Shown here: piece after piece, positions 24,455 through 34,054 of the stretch | Layout of the letters: each line of letters starts with the position of its first letter | How positions within the stretch are numbered: position 1 is the first letter of the stretch | Origin: Pseudobutyrivibrio sp. | Lineage (GTDB): Bacteria > Bacillota > Clostridia > Lachnospirales > Lachnospiraceae | Direction: 5' to 3' | DNA length: 45,406 nucleotides | Assembly: GCA_024697025.1 (NCBI GenBank) | Contig: JAILGH010000085.1 | Span: 1-45,406 of the forward strand | Notes under the pieces: model-generated | What the model saw: the letters and a program-made list of their open reading frames with translations, nothing else | Databases searched by the model: none | What the model was told of the DNA's origin: nothing | Made by a program: the position numbers and the translations under genes

Positions 24455-27400
24455 ATGTCAAAAAAGAAAGTCGAAAGTTTATTAAAGGGTGTCGCTATAA
24501 CGGGTGCTACAGTGGGGGGAGCATCTTTATTTGGCGACGCCAGTTTAGCGTATGCTGCAGAGCTAGGGGAAGAGCAAGCTTCTGAGGCCGCTGGCATGCT
24601 TACTGTTCAGGTTGCACAGGAACAGACGCAGCAAGCGGTCCAGGAGACTGTTCAGCAGCAGGCAACACAGGAAAATGTACAGCAGGTGGCCCAGGAGAAC
24701 GTACAACAGGCTGCCCAGGAAAATGTTGCGCAGGAGAATCCAGTTCAAGAAAATGTTGTTCAGGAGAACGTAGGACAGGAAAATGTAGCACAGCAAAATC
24801 CAGCTTCAGAAAATATTGTCCAGGAGAACGTGGGACAGGAAAATCTAGGTCCAGTAAATCCAGTTCAAGAGAACATTGGCCAGGATAATCCGGCTCCAGT
24901 AAATCCAGCTCAGGATACACAAGCACAGGAGAATCCTGCAGTAAGTACTAGCGAGAATATTCATACACAGGCTAGTTCTGAAGTTCAAAAGAAGGAGGAT
25001 CCTGCAATTTCTGAATTGCTTGAGAAGTCTGAGTCTGCACAAGAAGTTTTAGATTCGCAGACATCTCAAATTGCTGCAATTTCAGAATGGACAAGTGAGT
25101 CTATTGCATCTGAAGATGCTTCTATTTCTTCGCAATCAACATCAGAAGCGGAGTCATTAGCCTCAGAAAATGAGAGTCTTGCATCTACATCTGTGTCCAA
25201 CTCACAGAGTTTGGAGGAAGAGAGAGGAAGTCTTTCTACAGCAGTTTCAGAGGCAGAGCACGATTATCAGTCAGCTTCAAATTCATTCTCAGAGGCAGGC
25301 CTTGAGGATGACTATCTTGAGAATTTAATGAAGGAGATTGAAGAGGCTAAGGCTGAGCTTGAGAGAGTTCAGGCAGAGGCACGCAACAATAACCAGGGGT
25401 TGAATCATGACGGTGGATCAAACAACTACTATGGATATGGTGACAAGCTTGCTAATCTCCTCATTAAGTATGCCTTTTATCAAGAGGGCTACGTAGGAGA
25501 AATCCTATACAGTGATTGGGATTATTCTAATTACAGCCAAAACTGCGTTAAGGTTTCTTATTTGGATTCCTCAGGAGAAAAGAAAATTGCATACTTTGAT
25601 TATGTAACAATAGATAAGGTGGGTAATGCATTAGTCCCAGGCGTTACTCAAAATGGTAATCAAAACAACAACCCTAATGCCGTTGATGGAATTATGGTTG
25701 TTAAGAAGACTGCAGAGTATAGGGACGCTTCCGGAAATATTCTTACCTATAAGTATGTTACCGAGAGGGATGCTTCCGGAAATGATGTACAGGTATGTAA
25801 GTATTTCATAAACGGTCAGGAATTACCTAATGGTCTGTCTGTTCAGATGGATGATGCCACGGGAAGCTTTGTTGTTTCTTGGGGCTCAAAGTCTGTTCGT
25901 GATTCAGGCTGGGATACTTATACAGCTCAGGACGGATGCAAATATTATGATTTAGAAAATTATTCTACCATTCATGGTACCAAGAACTATACAGGGCAGT
26001 TCAAGGAGATTTATCGAAATAACTGGGATAATAATCTTGGTGTAGTAGTTACCAATCAACAGGGTGATAGTACGTATCAGGTGTTGGTTGATGAGCAAAA
26101 CAATATTGCCACACTTGAATATAGAAATGAGGCCGGTCGTACCGAGATTAAGATTGGCAATACCTTCTATTATTATGAAACTGCCAGATTTGAAAATAAT
26201 GGTAATGGAACTTATACACTAACTGTGCATGAGGATTGGTTTGGACATGCTAGAGAGGCAAGACGAATTACTCTTCGTTCTGCAGCTCTTACATTCTCGC
26301 CAAAGTTTGTTGCAAAGCAGCAGGAGAGTTCTGATGTTTATTACAATAATAATAATCAGGCTATGAACGGCAACTTTGGAGAGAAGGGTTACGTATATTT
26401 CTCTATCAATGATTTTAATAAGGGTAATGATGATTATCACGGAGCTAGAAGTGATGTTACGTCTCTATCAGGCTCTGCTAGCTCAATAATGTCTCAGTCA
26501 GAAGTATGGTCAGAATCTGTAAATTCATTCTATTCAGAATCGGCAGCTTCTTCTGAGCAGCGTGCTGAGTCATTATCAGAGAAGGCAAAGGCATCTGAGT
26601 CTGCATCGTTATCTCGTGCAGAATCACTCAGTGAGCTTGCTAAATTTAGTGAGTCTTTGTCTAAGTACATGAGCGAATCTGTTGGGGCAAGTCTGTCTCA
26701 ATATGTGCGTGAAAGCTTGTCACTTAGCCAGAGCCAACATGATGCAAGCGTAAGTGCATCAGCAAGTGCTAGCCTGTCAGATTTCGTCAGCCAGATGATT
26801 TCTGCAAGTGTATCAAACAGTGTTTCAAATAGCGAATTTGTATCGCTGAGTAATAGTGCATTTTCGGAAAGTGTAAGCTTGAGTGCAAGCGCAGTCTCAG
26901 CAAGTGAGAGCGCAAGTGCAAGTGCATTTTCAGAAAGTGAAAGCTTAAGCCGTAGTGAGTCAGCAGCAAGTGAAAGTGCTAGTGCAAGTGCAGCTTCAGC
27001 AAGTGAGAGCGCAAGTGCAAGCGCATATTCAGAAAGTGCAAGTTTGAGCCGAAGCGAGTCAGCAGCAAGTGAAAGTACTAAGGCAAGTGAGAGCGCAAGT
27101 ACAAGTGTAAGCCAGTCTGTGGCAAGTGAAAGTGCTAGTGCAAGCGCAAGTGTAAGCGAGTCAGCGGCCAGCGCAAGTGCTAGTACAAGCACAAGTGTAA
27201 GTGAGTCGGCTGCAAGTGAAAGTGCTAGTATAAGTATAAGTACAAGTATAAGTGAATCAGCGGCCAGTGTAAGTACAAGTGTAAGTGAATCAGCGGCCAG
27301 CGTAAGTGCTAGTATAAGTGAATCAGCAGCTAGTGTAAGTGCTAGTCAGAGTCAATCATTAGAGAGTTTAATTGCAAGTCAGAGCGCATCCGCAGCAAGC

Positions 27401-28807
27401 GAGAGTGAGAGTCAGAGTGCATCTGCAGCAAGTGAGAGCACAAGCATAAGTGAATCAGCAGCTAGTGTAAGTGCTAGTCAAAGTGAATCATTAGAAAGCT
27501 TAATTGCAAGCCAGAGTGCATCGGCAGAAAGCGAAAGTATAGCAAGTGAGAGTGCAAGCCAGAGCGAGCATGTAGCAAGTGTAAGTGCAAGCCTAAGCCA
27601 GTCGACAGCAAGTGTAAGTGAAAGTCAAAGTGCATCAGCAGTTAGTGAGAGTATAAGTGTAAGCGAGTCAGCAGCAAGCGTAAGCGCAAGTGTAAGTGAG
27701 TCTGCGGCTAGTGTAAGCGCAAGTCAAAGCGCATCAGCAGTAAGCGTAAGTGAAAGCCTTAGTGCATCGACAGCAAGTGTAAGTGAGAGCGCAAGCGCAT
27801 CAGCAGCTAGTGTAAGTGTGAGTCTGAGTGAATCAGCAGCTAGCGTAAGCACTAGTCAAAGTGCATCAGCGGCTAGTGAAATTATAGCAAGCGAGAGTGC
27901 AAGCCAGAGCGCATCAGCAGCTAGTGAAAGCTTAAGCCAGAGTGCGTCAGCAGCCAGTGAAAGTGCAAGCGCAAGTGCATCGGCAGCAAGTGAGAGTGCA
28001 AGTCAAAGTGCCTCTACAGCAAGTGAAAGTGCAAAGCAGAGCGAGTCCGCAGCAAGTGAAAGCGCAAGACAAAGTGAGTCAGCAGCAAGCGTAAGCGCGA
28101 GCCAGAGTGCATCAGCAGCCAGTGAGAGTGCAAGTCAAAGCGCATCCGCAGCAAGTGAGAGCGCAAGTCAAAGTGCTTCCGCAGCAAGTGAAAGTGCAAG
28201 TCAGAGCGCATCAGTAAGTGAGAGCGCAAGACATAGTGCAAGTGAAAGTGCAAAACAGAGTGAGTCTGCAGCAAGTGAAGCTGCGGCAGCAGCAAGCGAG
28301 AGTAAATCTGCAAGCGAGACAGCACCAGCAGCTAGTGATAGTACTTCTGCAAGTGAGACTCCAGCAACAGGTGGAACTACTTCAGCAGGACCATCCATAA
28401 GTATTCCAACACCAGTGGCACCAGCCGCAGCTATAGCACCAAATGCATCTGCAGTTCTGGAGTCTCAGGTAGCCGATAATTCATTTAATGAGGTTGCAGC
28501 GGCACCAGTTGCAGCAGGCAGGGCAGAAAATGTAACATCATTTAATGAGCTTGATAATAATAGGGATGCTATACGAGATGAGCAGGTACCTCTTGCAGTA
28601 CAGCTTGACGATGATGTTGAGAGAGAAGCTGATAGAGATGATGTTTCAATTACTGACGAGGAAACTCCTCTTGCAGTTGCAAAGAGTGGACTTGGTAGTA
28701 GAGCATGGTGGTATTGGATTCTTATCATTATCAGCGTCATTTCTGGAAAGGTTGCGAAGGATAAGAGGAAACTTAAAGAAAAAGAAGTAGAAGCTGATAA
28801 AAAATAG
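24455..28807 (+). CDS. Serine-rich repeat adhesin 1, accessory Sec cargo
   Basis: A 1450-residue glycoprotein candidate. The leader is KGVAITGATVGGASLFGDAS then AYAAE, Gly-rich like accessory Sec signals. Domains in order: Gln/Asn-rich repeats of QEN(V/P) units (about 50-160); a Ser-rich helical stretch (190-280); a presumed binding region (about 285-665) that begins with a ~100-residue domain shared with the other two adhesins; a long SAS/SES repeat (about 670-1300) for O-glycosylation; and a C-terminal end with DEQVPLAV, DEETPLAV, a helix WWYWILIIISVIS and a basic tail. No LPxTG is present; TPATGG at the repeat end is not followed by a helix. First gene of the locus. Confidence 0.93.
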   Translation: MSKKKVESLLKGVAITGATVGGASLFGDASLAYAAELGEEQASEAAGMLTVQVAQEQTQQAVQETVQQQATQENVQQVAQENVQQAAQENVAQENPVQENVVQENVGQENVAQQNPASENIVQENVGQENLGPVNPVQENIGQDNPAPVNPAQDTQAQENPAVSTSENIHTQASSEVQKKEDPAISELLEKSESAQEVLDSQTSQIAAISEWTSESIASEDASISSQSTSEAESLASENESLASTSVSNSQSLEEERGSLSTAVSEAEHDYQSASNSFSEAGLEDDYLENLMKEIEEAKAELERVQAEARNNNQGLNHDGGSNNYYGYGDKLANLLIKYAFYQEGYVGEILYSDWDYSNYSQNCVKVSYLDSSGEKKIAYFDYVTIDKVGNALVPGVTQNGNQNNNPNAVDGIMVVKKTAEYRDASGNILTYKYVTERDASGNDVQVCKYFINGQELPNGLSVQMDDATGSFVVSWGSKSVRDSGWDTYTAQDGCKYYDLENYSTIHGTKNYTGQFKEIYRNNWDNNLGVVVTNQQGDSTYQVLVDEQNNIATLEYRNEAGRTEIKIGNTFYYYETARFENNGNGTYTLTVHEDWFGHAREARRITLRSAALTFSPKFVAKQQESSDVYYNNNNQAMNGNFGEKGYVYFSINDFNKGNDDYHGARSDVTSLSGSASSIMSQSEVWSESVNSFYSESAASSEQRAESLSEKAKASESASLSRAESLSELAKFSESLSKYMSESVGASLSQYVRESLSLSQSQHDASVSASASASLSDFVSQMISASVSNSVSNSEFVSLSNSAFSESVSLSASAVSASESASASAFSESESLSRSESAASESASASAASASESASASAYSESASLSRSESAASESTKASESASTSVSQSVASESASASASVSESAASASASTSTSVSESAASESASISISTSISESAASVSTSVSESAASVSASISESAASVSASQSQSLESLIASQSASAASESESQSASAASESTSISESAASVSASQSESLESLIASQSASAESESIASESASQSEHVASVSASLSQSTASVSESQSASAVSESISVSESAASVSASVSESAASVSASQSASAVSVSESLSASTASVSESASASAASVSVSLSESAASVSTSQSASAASEIIASESASQSASAASESLSQSASAASESASASASAASESASQSASTASESAKQSESAASESARQSESAASVSASQSASAASESASQSASAASESASQSASAASESASQSASVSESARHSASESAKQSESAASEAAAAASESKSASETAPAASDSTSASETPATGGTTSAGPSISIPTPVAPAAAIAPNASAVLESQVADNSFNEVAAAPVAAGRAENVTSFNELDNNRDAIRDEQVPLAVQLDDDVEREADRDDVSITDEETPLAVAKSGLGSRAWWYWILIIISVISGKVAKDKRKLKEKEVEADKK
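24605..24935 (+). repeat. Coding repeats of Gln-Glu-Asn-Val/Pro units
   Basis: Imperfect CAGGAGAA(T/C) based units in adhesin 1 giving QENV, QENP and PVNP words. Unusual composition, likely an extended spacer outside the glycosylated part. Confidence 0.8.
26460..28340 (+). repeat. Serine-rich coding repeat region of adhesin 1
   Basis: About 630 residues made of S-A-S, S-E-S and A-A-S-x-S words, coded mostly by AGT/AGC and TCA with GCA/GCG Ala. Repeat similarity makes it prone to expansion and contraction; the frame is kept throughout. Confidence 0.93.
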
Positions 28808-28837
28808 CGGGTCGTAGCTGCTGTTTTGAAAAGATTT

Positions 28838-28878
28838 TACAGGGCGTCTATCCGAATTGGAGGGGCGCTCTTCTTTTA
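28838..28878 (+). terminator. Weak terminator after adhesin 1
   Basis: AGGGCG pairs with CGCTCT (one wobble) around an inner TCC/GGA pairing, followed by a T-rich TCTTCTTTTAT. Confidence 0.4.
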
Positions 28879-28888
28879 TATTATTAAA

Positions 28889-28918
28889 TTGACACACTAA
28901 TTTATTATTGGTTATGTT
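28889..28918 (+). promoter_or_regulatory. Promoter before the GT-C-like gene
   Basis: Perfect TTGACA (28889-28894) with TTATGT 17 bases downstream, or TATGTT 18 bases downstream. It gives this gene its own start of transcription after the adhesin terminator. Confidence 0.6.
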
Positions 28919-28963
28919 ATTATTAAATGTAAGAAAGCTTGTTTATGTTTAAGGAGGGGTTGT

Positions 28964-29989
28964 ATGAATAAGTTTGCTAAGAGGAGTTTAGAGTTTCTTG
29001 CAGTTTTATTGCTTACATTCATAATCGAGTTGTCGAGTCCTTTTAATCCATGGATTAAGGCAAGTGTGATGACGTCGGTTCAGACAGAGATTCTTGATAT
29101 AGCTCACCAGATACGTGAGGGCTTCTTAGCTTATGTTGAGGTGGATGGGCACTATGGGCCAGTTCTCTATGAGTTCTTTGGCTTGGGCTATTTGCCTACA
29201 GATGGACACATCGTTCATTTGATAATGGAATTTGTGCTTATATTCATAACGGTTCTCTTCCTATATAAGACAGCTAAATTATATACATCCGAGATTTTTG
29301 CTCTTGTTTCTGCAGCAGGCCTTTCTATTTTTGCGTGGGGAGCACTTACACATGCAGGAGCAGAAGAGTTTATGTTTTTCATTCTTACATTGAGTTGTTA
29401 TCACATTGCTCGTCAGCTTAAGTCTGGATTCTTGTCACACCATTCTTATTTGCTGGCCATTGATTTGGGATTAGTATTTTTCTTGCAGCCGGGATATGTA
29501 TTCTTTTGGATTGCACTGATTATTTTCTTTGCTATAAAGTTTAAGGTTGATGGCATCGAAAGCAAGCAGTATAAGTCTTTCTGTCTGTCTACCCTTGAGG
29601 GCTTGCTGACAGTTGGCGTGCCTATGGGATTGTATTTGTGGTATTTTAAAAATGCATCAGCATTCTGGCAGCAGGTAGTTGTATATAATATGAAGAACTT
29701 GGGTGGATTTGTTGAAGGATTTAAGATTATCCTGACCACTCCATGGGCGGTTTGCTTAGCAATTTTGGTTCTTATTATAATCATTAAAGCCATCTCCAAA
29801 GAAAAGGTTGTGGACCTTTGTTGTTGGCTTGGCATTATGATTGTCGGATTTGTAGTGATAGCTTTGCAGGGGGACAATTACATTTCATTTAGAGAGTTAT
29901 CAAAGGCTCTTTATATTGTTCCTATTGCCGCAACATTTTCTTTTATAGACAAAGCTCTAGGCTTGGAAATGGAAGAAAGGTTATTTTAG
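28964..29989 (+). CDS. Polytopic membrane protein resembling GT-C glycosyltransferases
   Basis: A 341-residue protein with about eight to ten membrane helices. The first outer loop reads IREGFLAYVEVDGHYGPVLY, with an acidic residue shortly before H-x-GP, the layout of the first loop of GT-C enzymes of the PMT/ArnT/GT39 type, which use lipid-linked sugars at the outer face. The length is short for that group (usually 450 or more), and no large C-terminal periplasmic domain is present. It has its own promoter and lies between adhesin 1 and asp2. It might add sugars to exported adhesins or build another surface glycan. It is not part of the streptococcal accessory Sec set. Function inferred. Confidence 0.45.
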   Translation: MNKFAKRSLEFLAVLLLTFIIELSSPFNPWIKASVMTSVQTEILDIAHQIREGFLAYVEVDGHYGPVLYEFFGLGYLPTDGHIVHLIMEFVLIFITVLFLYKTAKLYTSEIFALVSAAGLSIFAWGALTHAGAEEFMFFILTLSCYHIARQLKSGFLSHHSYLLAIDLGLVFFLQPGYVFFWIALIIFFAIKFKVDGIESKQYKSFCLSTLEGLLTVGVPMGLYLWYFKNASAFWQQVVVYNMKNLGGFVEGFKIILTTPWAVCLAILVLIIIIKAISKEKVVDLCCWLGIMIVGFVVIALQGDNYISFRELSKALYIVPIAATFSFIDKALGLEMEERLF

Positions 29990-29998
29990 AATTTATTG

Positions 29999-30030
29999 GC
30001 CTAGTTAGTTTTTGCTAGCTAGGCTATTTT
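29999..30030 (+). terminator. Hairpin terminator before asp2
   Basis: GCCTAGTTAG (29999-30008) pairs with CTAGCTAGGC (30015-30024) with one wobble, then TATTTT. Confidence 0.6.
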
Positions 30031-30045
30031 GCTAGAGGTGGATTG

Positions 30046-31542
30046 ATGGACGATATCAAAGTTTTAATTCTTACAGAAAATATTGATAAGTTTTCTAGTG
30101 ATTATCCAGCGGAAATTAAAATATTGACTTGGGATAAAAAATATTTGAAGTCACACGATTACATCGATATCTTGGTTCTAGATAGATGTATTGATGAGGA
30201 GGAGTCCCAGGCTTTATTTGAAATAACAAGAGCCTACACTGTCTTTTATATGGACGACTTAAGGCTTGATGGCGTCACCAGGAGATTTATAAATATGAGA
30301 CTTGGGGAGGTGATGAGTCTTGATGCCCTCAAGATTCTCATTAGTCTAAAGGGTAAGGACTATTACCAGCAGCCATACGGCGAGAAGGCCAATCCCAAGG
30401 ATATTGGTATTGCCCAGGGCTTTGAGGGATCCATAAAGTGGAATGGGCAGTACAGCGTGGAGCTAGATGGAGACTACGGCTCAAGCTTCAACCAGATTGT
30501 TTTTTGGAAATATAATATACCGGTTTCGGATGGAATGTCTCTTGACTTGTGGCTAGAGTATACCAAGGATGATTCGGTGGAGATACTGCTTGAGATTAGG
30601 AAGTTTGTTGGAGGCAGCATATCAGACGTATCTAATATCTGGACTTACAATGAAATAGAAATGCAGGATGAAATCTGTATTGAAAATGACAATATAGATG
30701 GCGTTTTGTTTGTATCGCTAAAAGCTAGAGGCAAAGGCAAGCTTAGTGTTATAGCTTTACATGACAGATATTCTCGTCGAGGAATTGGCGAGTTTATGGT
30801 TGGTGGAGAAAGGTATGTAACCTCTGATAGGGAAGAGATTTTTGCATATTTTGATCCAGGAGATTTGAAGCCACCGCTAGCTGTTTATTTTTCAGGTTAC
30901 AAGACCATGGAAGGCTTTGAAGGCTATTACATGATGAGAAAGATGGGGTGTCCTTTCCTATTAATAGCAGAGCAGCGTTTCGAGGGTGGAGGATTTTACA
31001 TTGGATCCAAAGAGTATGAGGACTTGATGGTTGAGATTATCAACAAGTACTTAAGCAAGCTTGGGTTCTATCCGGAGCAGCTTATTTTATCAGGTATATC
31101 AATGGGCACCATAGGCTCACTATACTATGGATGTGATTTCAGGCCACATGCATTGATACTGGGCAAGCCGTTGGCTAGTCTTGGTGACATAGCTTTAAAT
31201 GAAAGGTTGAATCGCCCTGCTGGTTTTCCAACATCGCTAGATCTACTTAATCATTATGCAGATGGTATGGAGGAAAAGCACATTGATACACTTAACAACC
31301 GAGTATGGAACAAGATTAGGGACACAGATTTTGGTCACACCAAATTTATAGTTTCCTACATGTTTGAAGACGACTATGACAGAACTGCCTATGACAGGCT
31401 TTTGTCGGAGTTAAATTCTGCTGGCGTTCAGGTATATGGAAAGGGATTACATGGACGACATAATGACAACACCGCAGGAATCGGTGCTTGGTTCAAAGGT
31501 CAATATGACAGAATCCTAAAAGAAGATTTTAATAGAATATAG
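30046..31542 (+). CDS. asp2: Accessory Sec system protein Asp2
   Basis: A 498-residue protein of the Asp2 family, which both O-acetylates GlcNAc on serine-rich glycoproteins and is needed for their export. The C-terminal alpha/beta hydrolase part shows the nucleophile Ser352 in SGISMGTIGSLYYG and the histidine region GLHGRHNDN (His469/His472). An acidic stretch FEDDYDRTAY lies between them. The N-terminal ~250 residues hold the beta-sandwich part. ATG 30046 was preferred to TTG 30043 because AGAGGTGG sits at the right distance. In streptococci asp2 lies between asp1 and asp3; here it is separated from them by two adhesin genes and stands as its own unit between terminators. Confidence 0.92.
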   Translation: MDDIKVLILTENIDKFSSDYPAEIKILTWDKKYLKSHDYIDILVLDRCIDEEESQALFEITRAYTVFYMDDLRLDGVTRRFINMRLGEVMSLDALKILISLKGKDYYQQPYGEKANPKDIGIAQGFEGSIKWNGQYSVELDGDYGSSFNQIVFWKYNIPVSDGMSLDLWLEYTKDDSVEILLEIRKFVGGSISDVSNIWTYNEIEMQDEICIENDNIDGVLFVSLKARGKGKLSVIALHDRYSRRGIGEFMVGGERYVTSDREEIFAYFDPGDLKPPLAVYFSGYKTMEGFEGYYMMRKMGCPFLLIAEQRFEGGGFYIGSKEYEDLMVEIINKYLSKLGFYPEQLILSGISMGTIGSLYYGCDFRPHALILGKPLASLGDIALNERLNRPAGFPTSLDLLNHYADGMEEKHIDTLNNRVWNKIRDTDFGHTKFIVSYMFEDDYDRTAYDRLLSELNSAGVQVYGKGLHGRHNDNTAGIGAWFKGQYDRILKEDFNRI

Positions 31543-31572
31543 AAGGAAAATTTAATAGAAAACTAGATGTGA

Positions 31573-31639
31573 AAAATCGCAGATATTGTGTTTTAAAGGT
31601 GAAAAAACTATTAACAATCACAATATCTGTGATTTTTTT
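31573..31639 (+). terminator. Long-stem terminator after asp2
   Basis: 31573-31590 pairs with 31619-31636 over 18 bases with one mismatch, followed by further T. The 28-base loop is long. Confidence 0.75.
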
Positions 31640-31796
31640 ATGAACTAGGCAAGAAGTTGCAAGAATTGGCAAAATGGTTAATGAAAAATCATTATTTGTT
31701 CATAGAATTTGAATATACTGACCTCACTAAATAATAAAAACTATCCGAAATTTGTTATATAAGTAGAATAGTTGAGTTATAGGAGTGTGATGAGTT

Positions 31797-33977
31797 ATGG
31801 CAAACAAATCAGTTAAAGCATTGGTAAAAGGAACAATAATCGCTGGAACAGCTATAGGTGGCGCATCAATTATGACAGATGCAAAAATTGCGTATGCCGA
31901 AGCCCTTGACTTGGAAGTGACAGGTGAAATAGTAACACCTCCAGTTGCACTTGAGACACCAATGGAAAATACGGCTGCAGAAGTTACAGTGCCAGCAGCA
32001 GAGGCACCAGCAACAGTGGAAACACCAGAAGCAGAAGAGGCACCAGAAGCAGCAGAGGCACCAGAAGCAGAGGCACCAGAAGCAGTAGAGGCACCAGAAG
32101 CAGTAGAGGCACCAGAAGCAGCAGAGGCACCAGCAGCAGAGGCACCAGAAGCAGTAGAAGCGCCAGCAGCAGTAGAAGCACCTGTAGCAGTAGAGGCACC
32201 AGAGGAAGAGCCTGCACCTATACTTTTTAGGGCAGCACCTAGAAGACTTATGGCAGCAGCACCTGCAGCAGCAACAGCTCCTACAGATAATAATGAGAGC
32301 CAGGTTAACACGGCACCTACAGCGCCAACAACTTCCACAACTTTAACTGATGAAGAGATTTATGCAAGCGACAGCGAATCTATTTCTGAAGAAGATTCAA
32401 TGCTAGCATCAACATCTGAATATAATGCAGACAGCCAAAGTGCAGCAAGCGAGAGCATGTCTGAGGCATTAGATGAGGCAGAATCTGAATATACTTCAAC
32501 TTCTGAATCTTACCATAATTCTGGATATGATATAGAAGGATTAGAAGAGCAAGAGCAGATAGTAAAGGCATATCAGGAAATTGAAAAAGCACAGCGTGAA
32601 GCTGTAGCAGCATCTAGCAAGGTTTTAACTACAGGAAATTATTACAATGCTTCATGTGCTCGTGGACTTGCTCAGGAAATGATCAAATATAGATTGCTTC
32701 AGGATGGCATGGTTAACTCTGAAAATCTTCGCAATGTTAAGATGGAATGGGTAGGAAACGGTTACGATAGCAAATATTTAAGAGTACAATATTTGGATAC
32801 AAATAAAGAATATCACGAAGAGTATTACGACTATGTCACCTGCGACTCCGAGGGTAATTCTTTATTCAAATGGGAAGTTAGCTCTGTAATAGTAAATGGT
32901 AAAACTGTCAGTGGTGAAGACTATGCACCTAACGTAGGTGGAATCAATGTAGTAAGAAAGAGCGTTGAGTTTACAGATGTTCGTTTGTTAAAGGATGCAG
33001 GAACACCTAGAGAGAGATACTTCAACTATCAGTTATACTACACAGAAAATGGCGTCAGAACAATGTATGAAGGTGCCCGTTATGAAGTTGTAATTCTTCC
33101 AGATGGACTGGGACACTATAAGGGCTATGATTTCTATACAACTGAAGCATATACTAATGATGTTGATATGCGCGAGAATCTTCCAGGAATTATCGAGCAA
33201 CTTTCAGCATCTGTCAAGGAAATAAAGAGCAATCAAGTGGCATTCTCTCAGAGTGTAGCTGGTAGCCTAGCAGAATCACAGGCTGCATCAGAAAGCAGAG
33301 CTAGTTCATTAAGCGAGAGGGCATCACTTTCCGAAGCCGCATCAGAGGCAAAGCGTGAAAGCCTTTCACTTTCAGCAAGCACAGAAGAGTCACTTAGCAC
33401 AAGTGAATCTGAGTCAGCATCTGCATCAGCTTCGACAGCAGCATACTTAAGCGAAAGCTATGCTTCAATTACTGATGTACTTACATCTTCACCAGCATCA
33501 GCTGAGGAAGAGGCAGAAGTGGCATCTACTACAACCGAAGATACAGCAGCAGTAGCTGAAGCAGGAAAAGAAGCACCAGCAGCAGTAGCAACATCTACAC
33601 AGACTGCAGTAACGGCTGAGACAGTTACACCTTCACCTATATCATCTGTTATTGGAAGACTTGATGAAGGCGTAGTGGCACCAACAGAGACACCAGTTAT
33701 CAATCAGGGAATCTACACACCAATAACTGACAACCCAGTTCCTCTTGCAGTAACAGTTCCAGAGGAAACAGTGGAGGTTGATACTAGCGTGGTTGAGGAT
33801 GCAGTGCGTGAGACAACTACAATTGAGGATGAGGAAACAGCTAAAATGGGTGCTGCTTTAAGTGAAAACTTACACGGAATAATAGTAGCATCAGGAACAC
33901 TTGCTACAGGATTTGCAGCATTACTTAAAGTGCTTCCAGGCATCTTTAGACGAGACGAAGACGAAGAAGAATCTTAA
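31797..33977 (+). CDS. Serine-rich adhesin 2 with Pro-Glu-Ala repeats
   Basis: A 726-residue relative of adhesin 1. The leader is KGTIIAGTAIGGASIMTDAK then AYAE. A Pro/Glu/Ala repeat region (about 66-140, EAPEAVEAP units) replaces the Gln/Asn repeats. A Ser-rich helical segment with SMSEALDEAESEYTSTSES follows, then the shared domain from GNYYNAS (about 281) to GGINVVRKS (about 382). A short Ser-rich stretch lies at 470-565, and the end carries NPVPLAVTVPEE, DEETAKMGAAL, a helix and an acidic tail DEDEEES. The usual basic tail is absent, so anchoring may differ. No LPxTG. The glycosylatable serine region is much smaller than in adhesin 1. AGGAG lies about 12 bases before the ATG. Confidence 0.85.
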   Translation: MANKSVKALVKGTIIAGTAIGGASIMTDAKIAYAEALDLEVTGEIVTPPVALETPMENTAAEVTVPAAEAPATVETPEAEEAPEAAEAPEAEAPEAVEAPEAVEAPEAAEAPAAEAPEAVEAPAAVEAPVAVEAPEEEPAPILFRAAPRRLMAAAPAAATAPTDNNESQVNTAPTAPTTSTTLTDEEIYASDSESISEEDSMLASTSEYNADSQSAASESMSEALDEAESEYTSTSESYHNSGYDIEGLEEQEQIVKAYQEIEKAQREAVAASSKVLTTGNYYNASCARGLAQEMIKYRLLQDGMVNSENLRNVKMEWVGNGYDSKYLRVQYLDTNKEYHEEYYDYVTCDSEGNSLFKWEVSSVIVNGKTVSGEDYAPNVGGINVVRKSVEFTDVRLLKDAGTPRERYFNYQLYYTENGVRTMYEGARYEVVILPDGLGHYKGYDFYTTEAYTNDVDMRENLPGIIEQLSASVKEIKSNQVAFSQSVAGSLAESQAASESRASSLSERASLSEAASEAKRESLSLSASTEESLSTSESESASASASTAAYLSESYASITDVLTSSPASAEEEAEVASTTTEDTAAVAEAGKEAPAAVATSTQTAVTAETVTPSPISSVIGRLDEGVVAPTETPVINQGIYTPITDNPVPLAVTVPEETVEVDTSVVEDAVRETTTIEDEETAKMGAALSENLHGIIVASGTLATGFAALLKVLPGIFRRDEDEEES
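31993..32218 (+). repeat. Coding repeats of GCACCAGAAGCA units
   Basis: Near-identical 9- and 18-base units in adhesin 2 coding EAPEAVEAP. They also create long spurious open frames on the opposite strand. Confidence 0.85.
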
Positions 33978-34018
33978 TCCTTTGCGACACGAGCAAGGAA
34001 ACCCATTAATAACCCCCT

Positions 34019-34054
34019 AGGCCTTGAGGTAATCCCTCAAGGCCTCACTTTTTT
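34019..34054 (+). terminator. Strong terminator after adhesin 2
   Basis: AGGCCTTGAG (34019-34028) pairs with CTCAAGGCCT (34036-34045), then CAC and TTTTTT. Confidence 0.9.

Noticed and set aside
26698..27192. 164-codon minus-strand Leu/Ala-rich frame
   Set aside because: Reverse complement of Ser/Ala repeats in adhesin 1; no independent gene features.
28340..28380. TPATGG as an LPxTG-type anchor in adhesin 1
   Set aside because: It is ~140 residues from the C-terminus and not followed by a membrane helix; the true end has a different motif.
31727..32338. 203-codon minus-strand Ser/Ala/Gly-rich frame
   Set aside because: Shadow of the Pro/Glu/Ala repeats of adhesin 2 extending into its promoter region.
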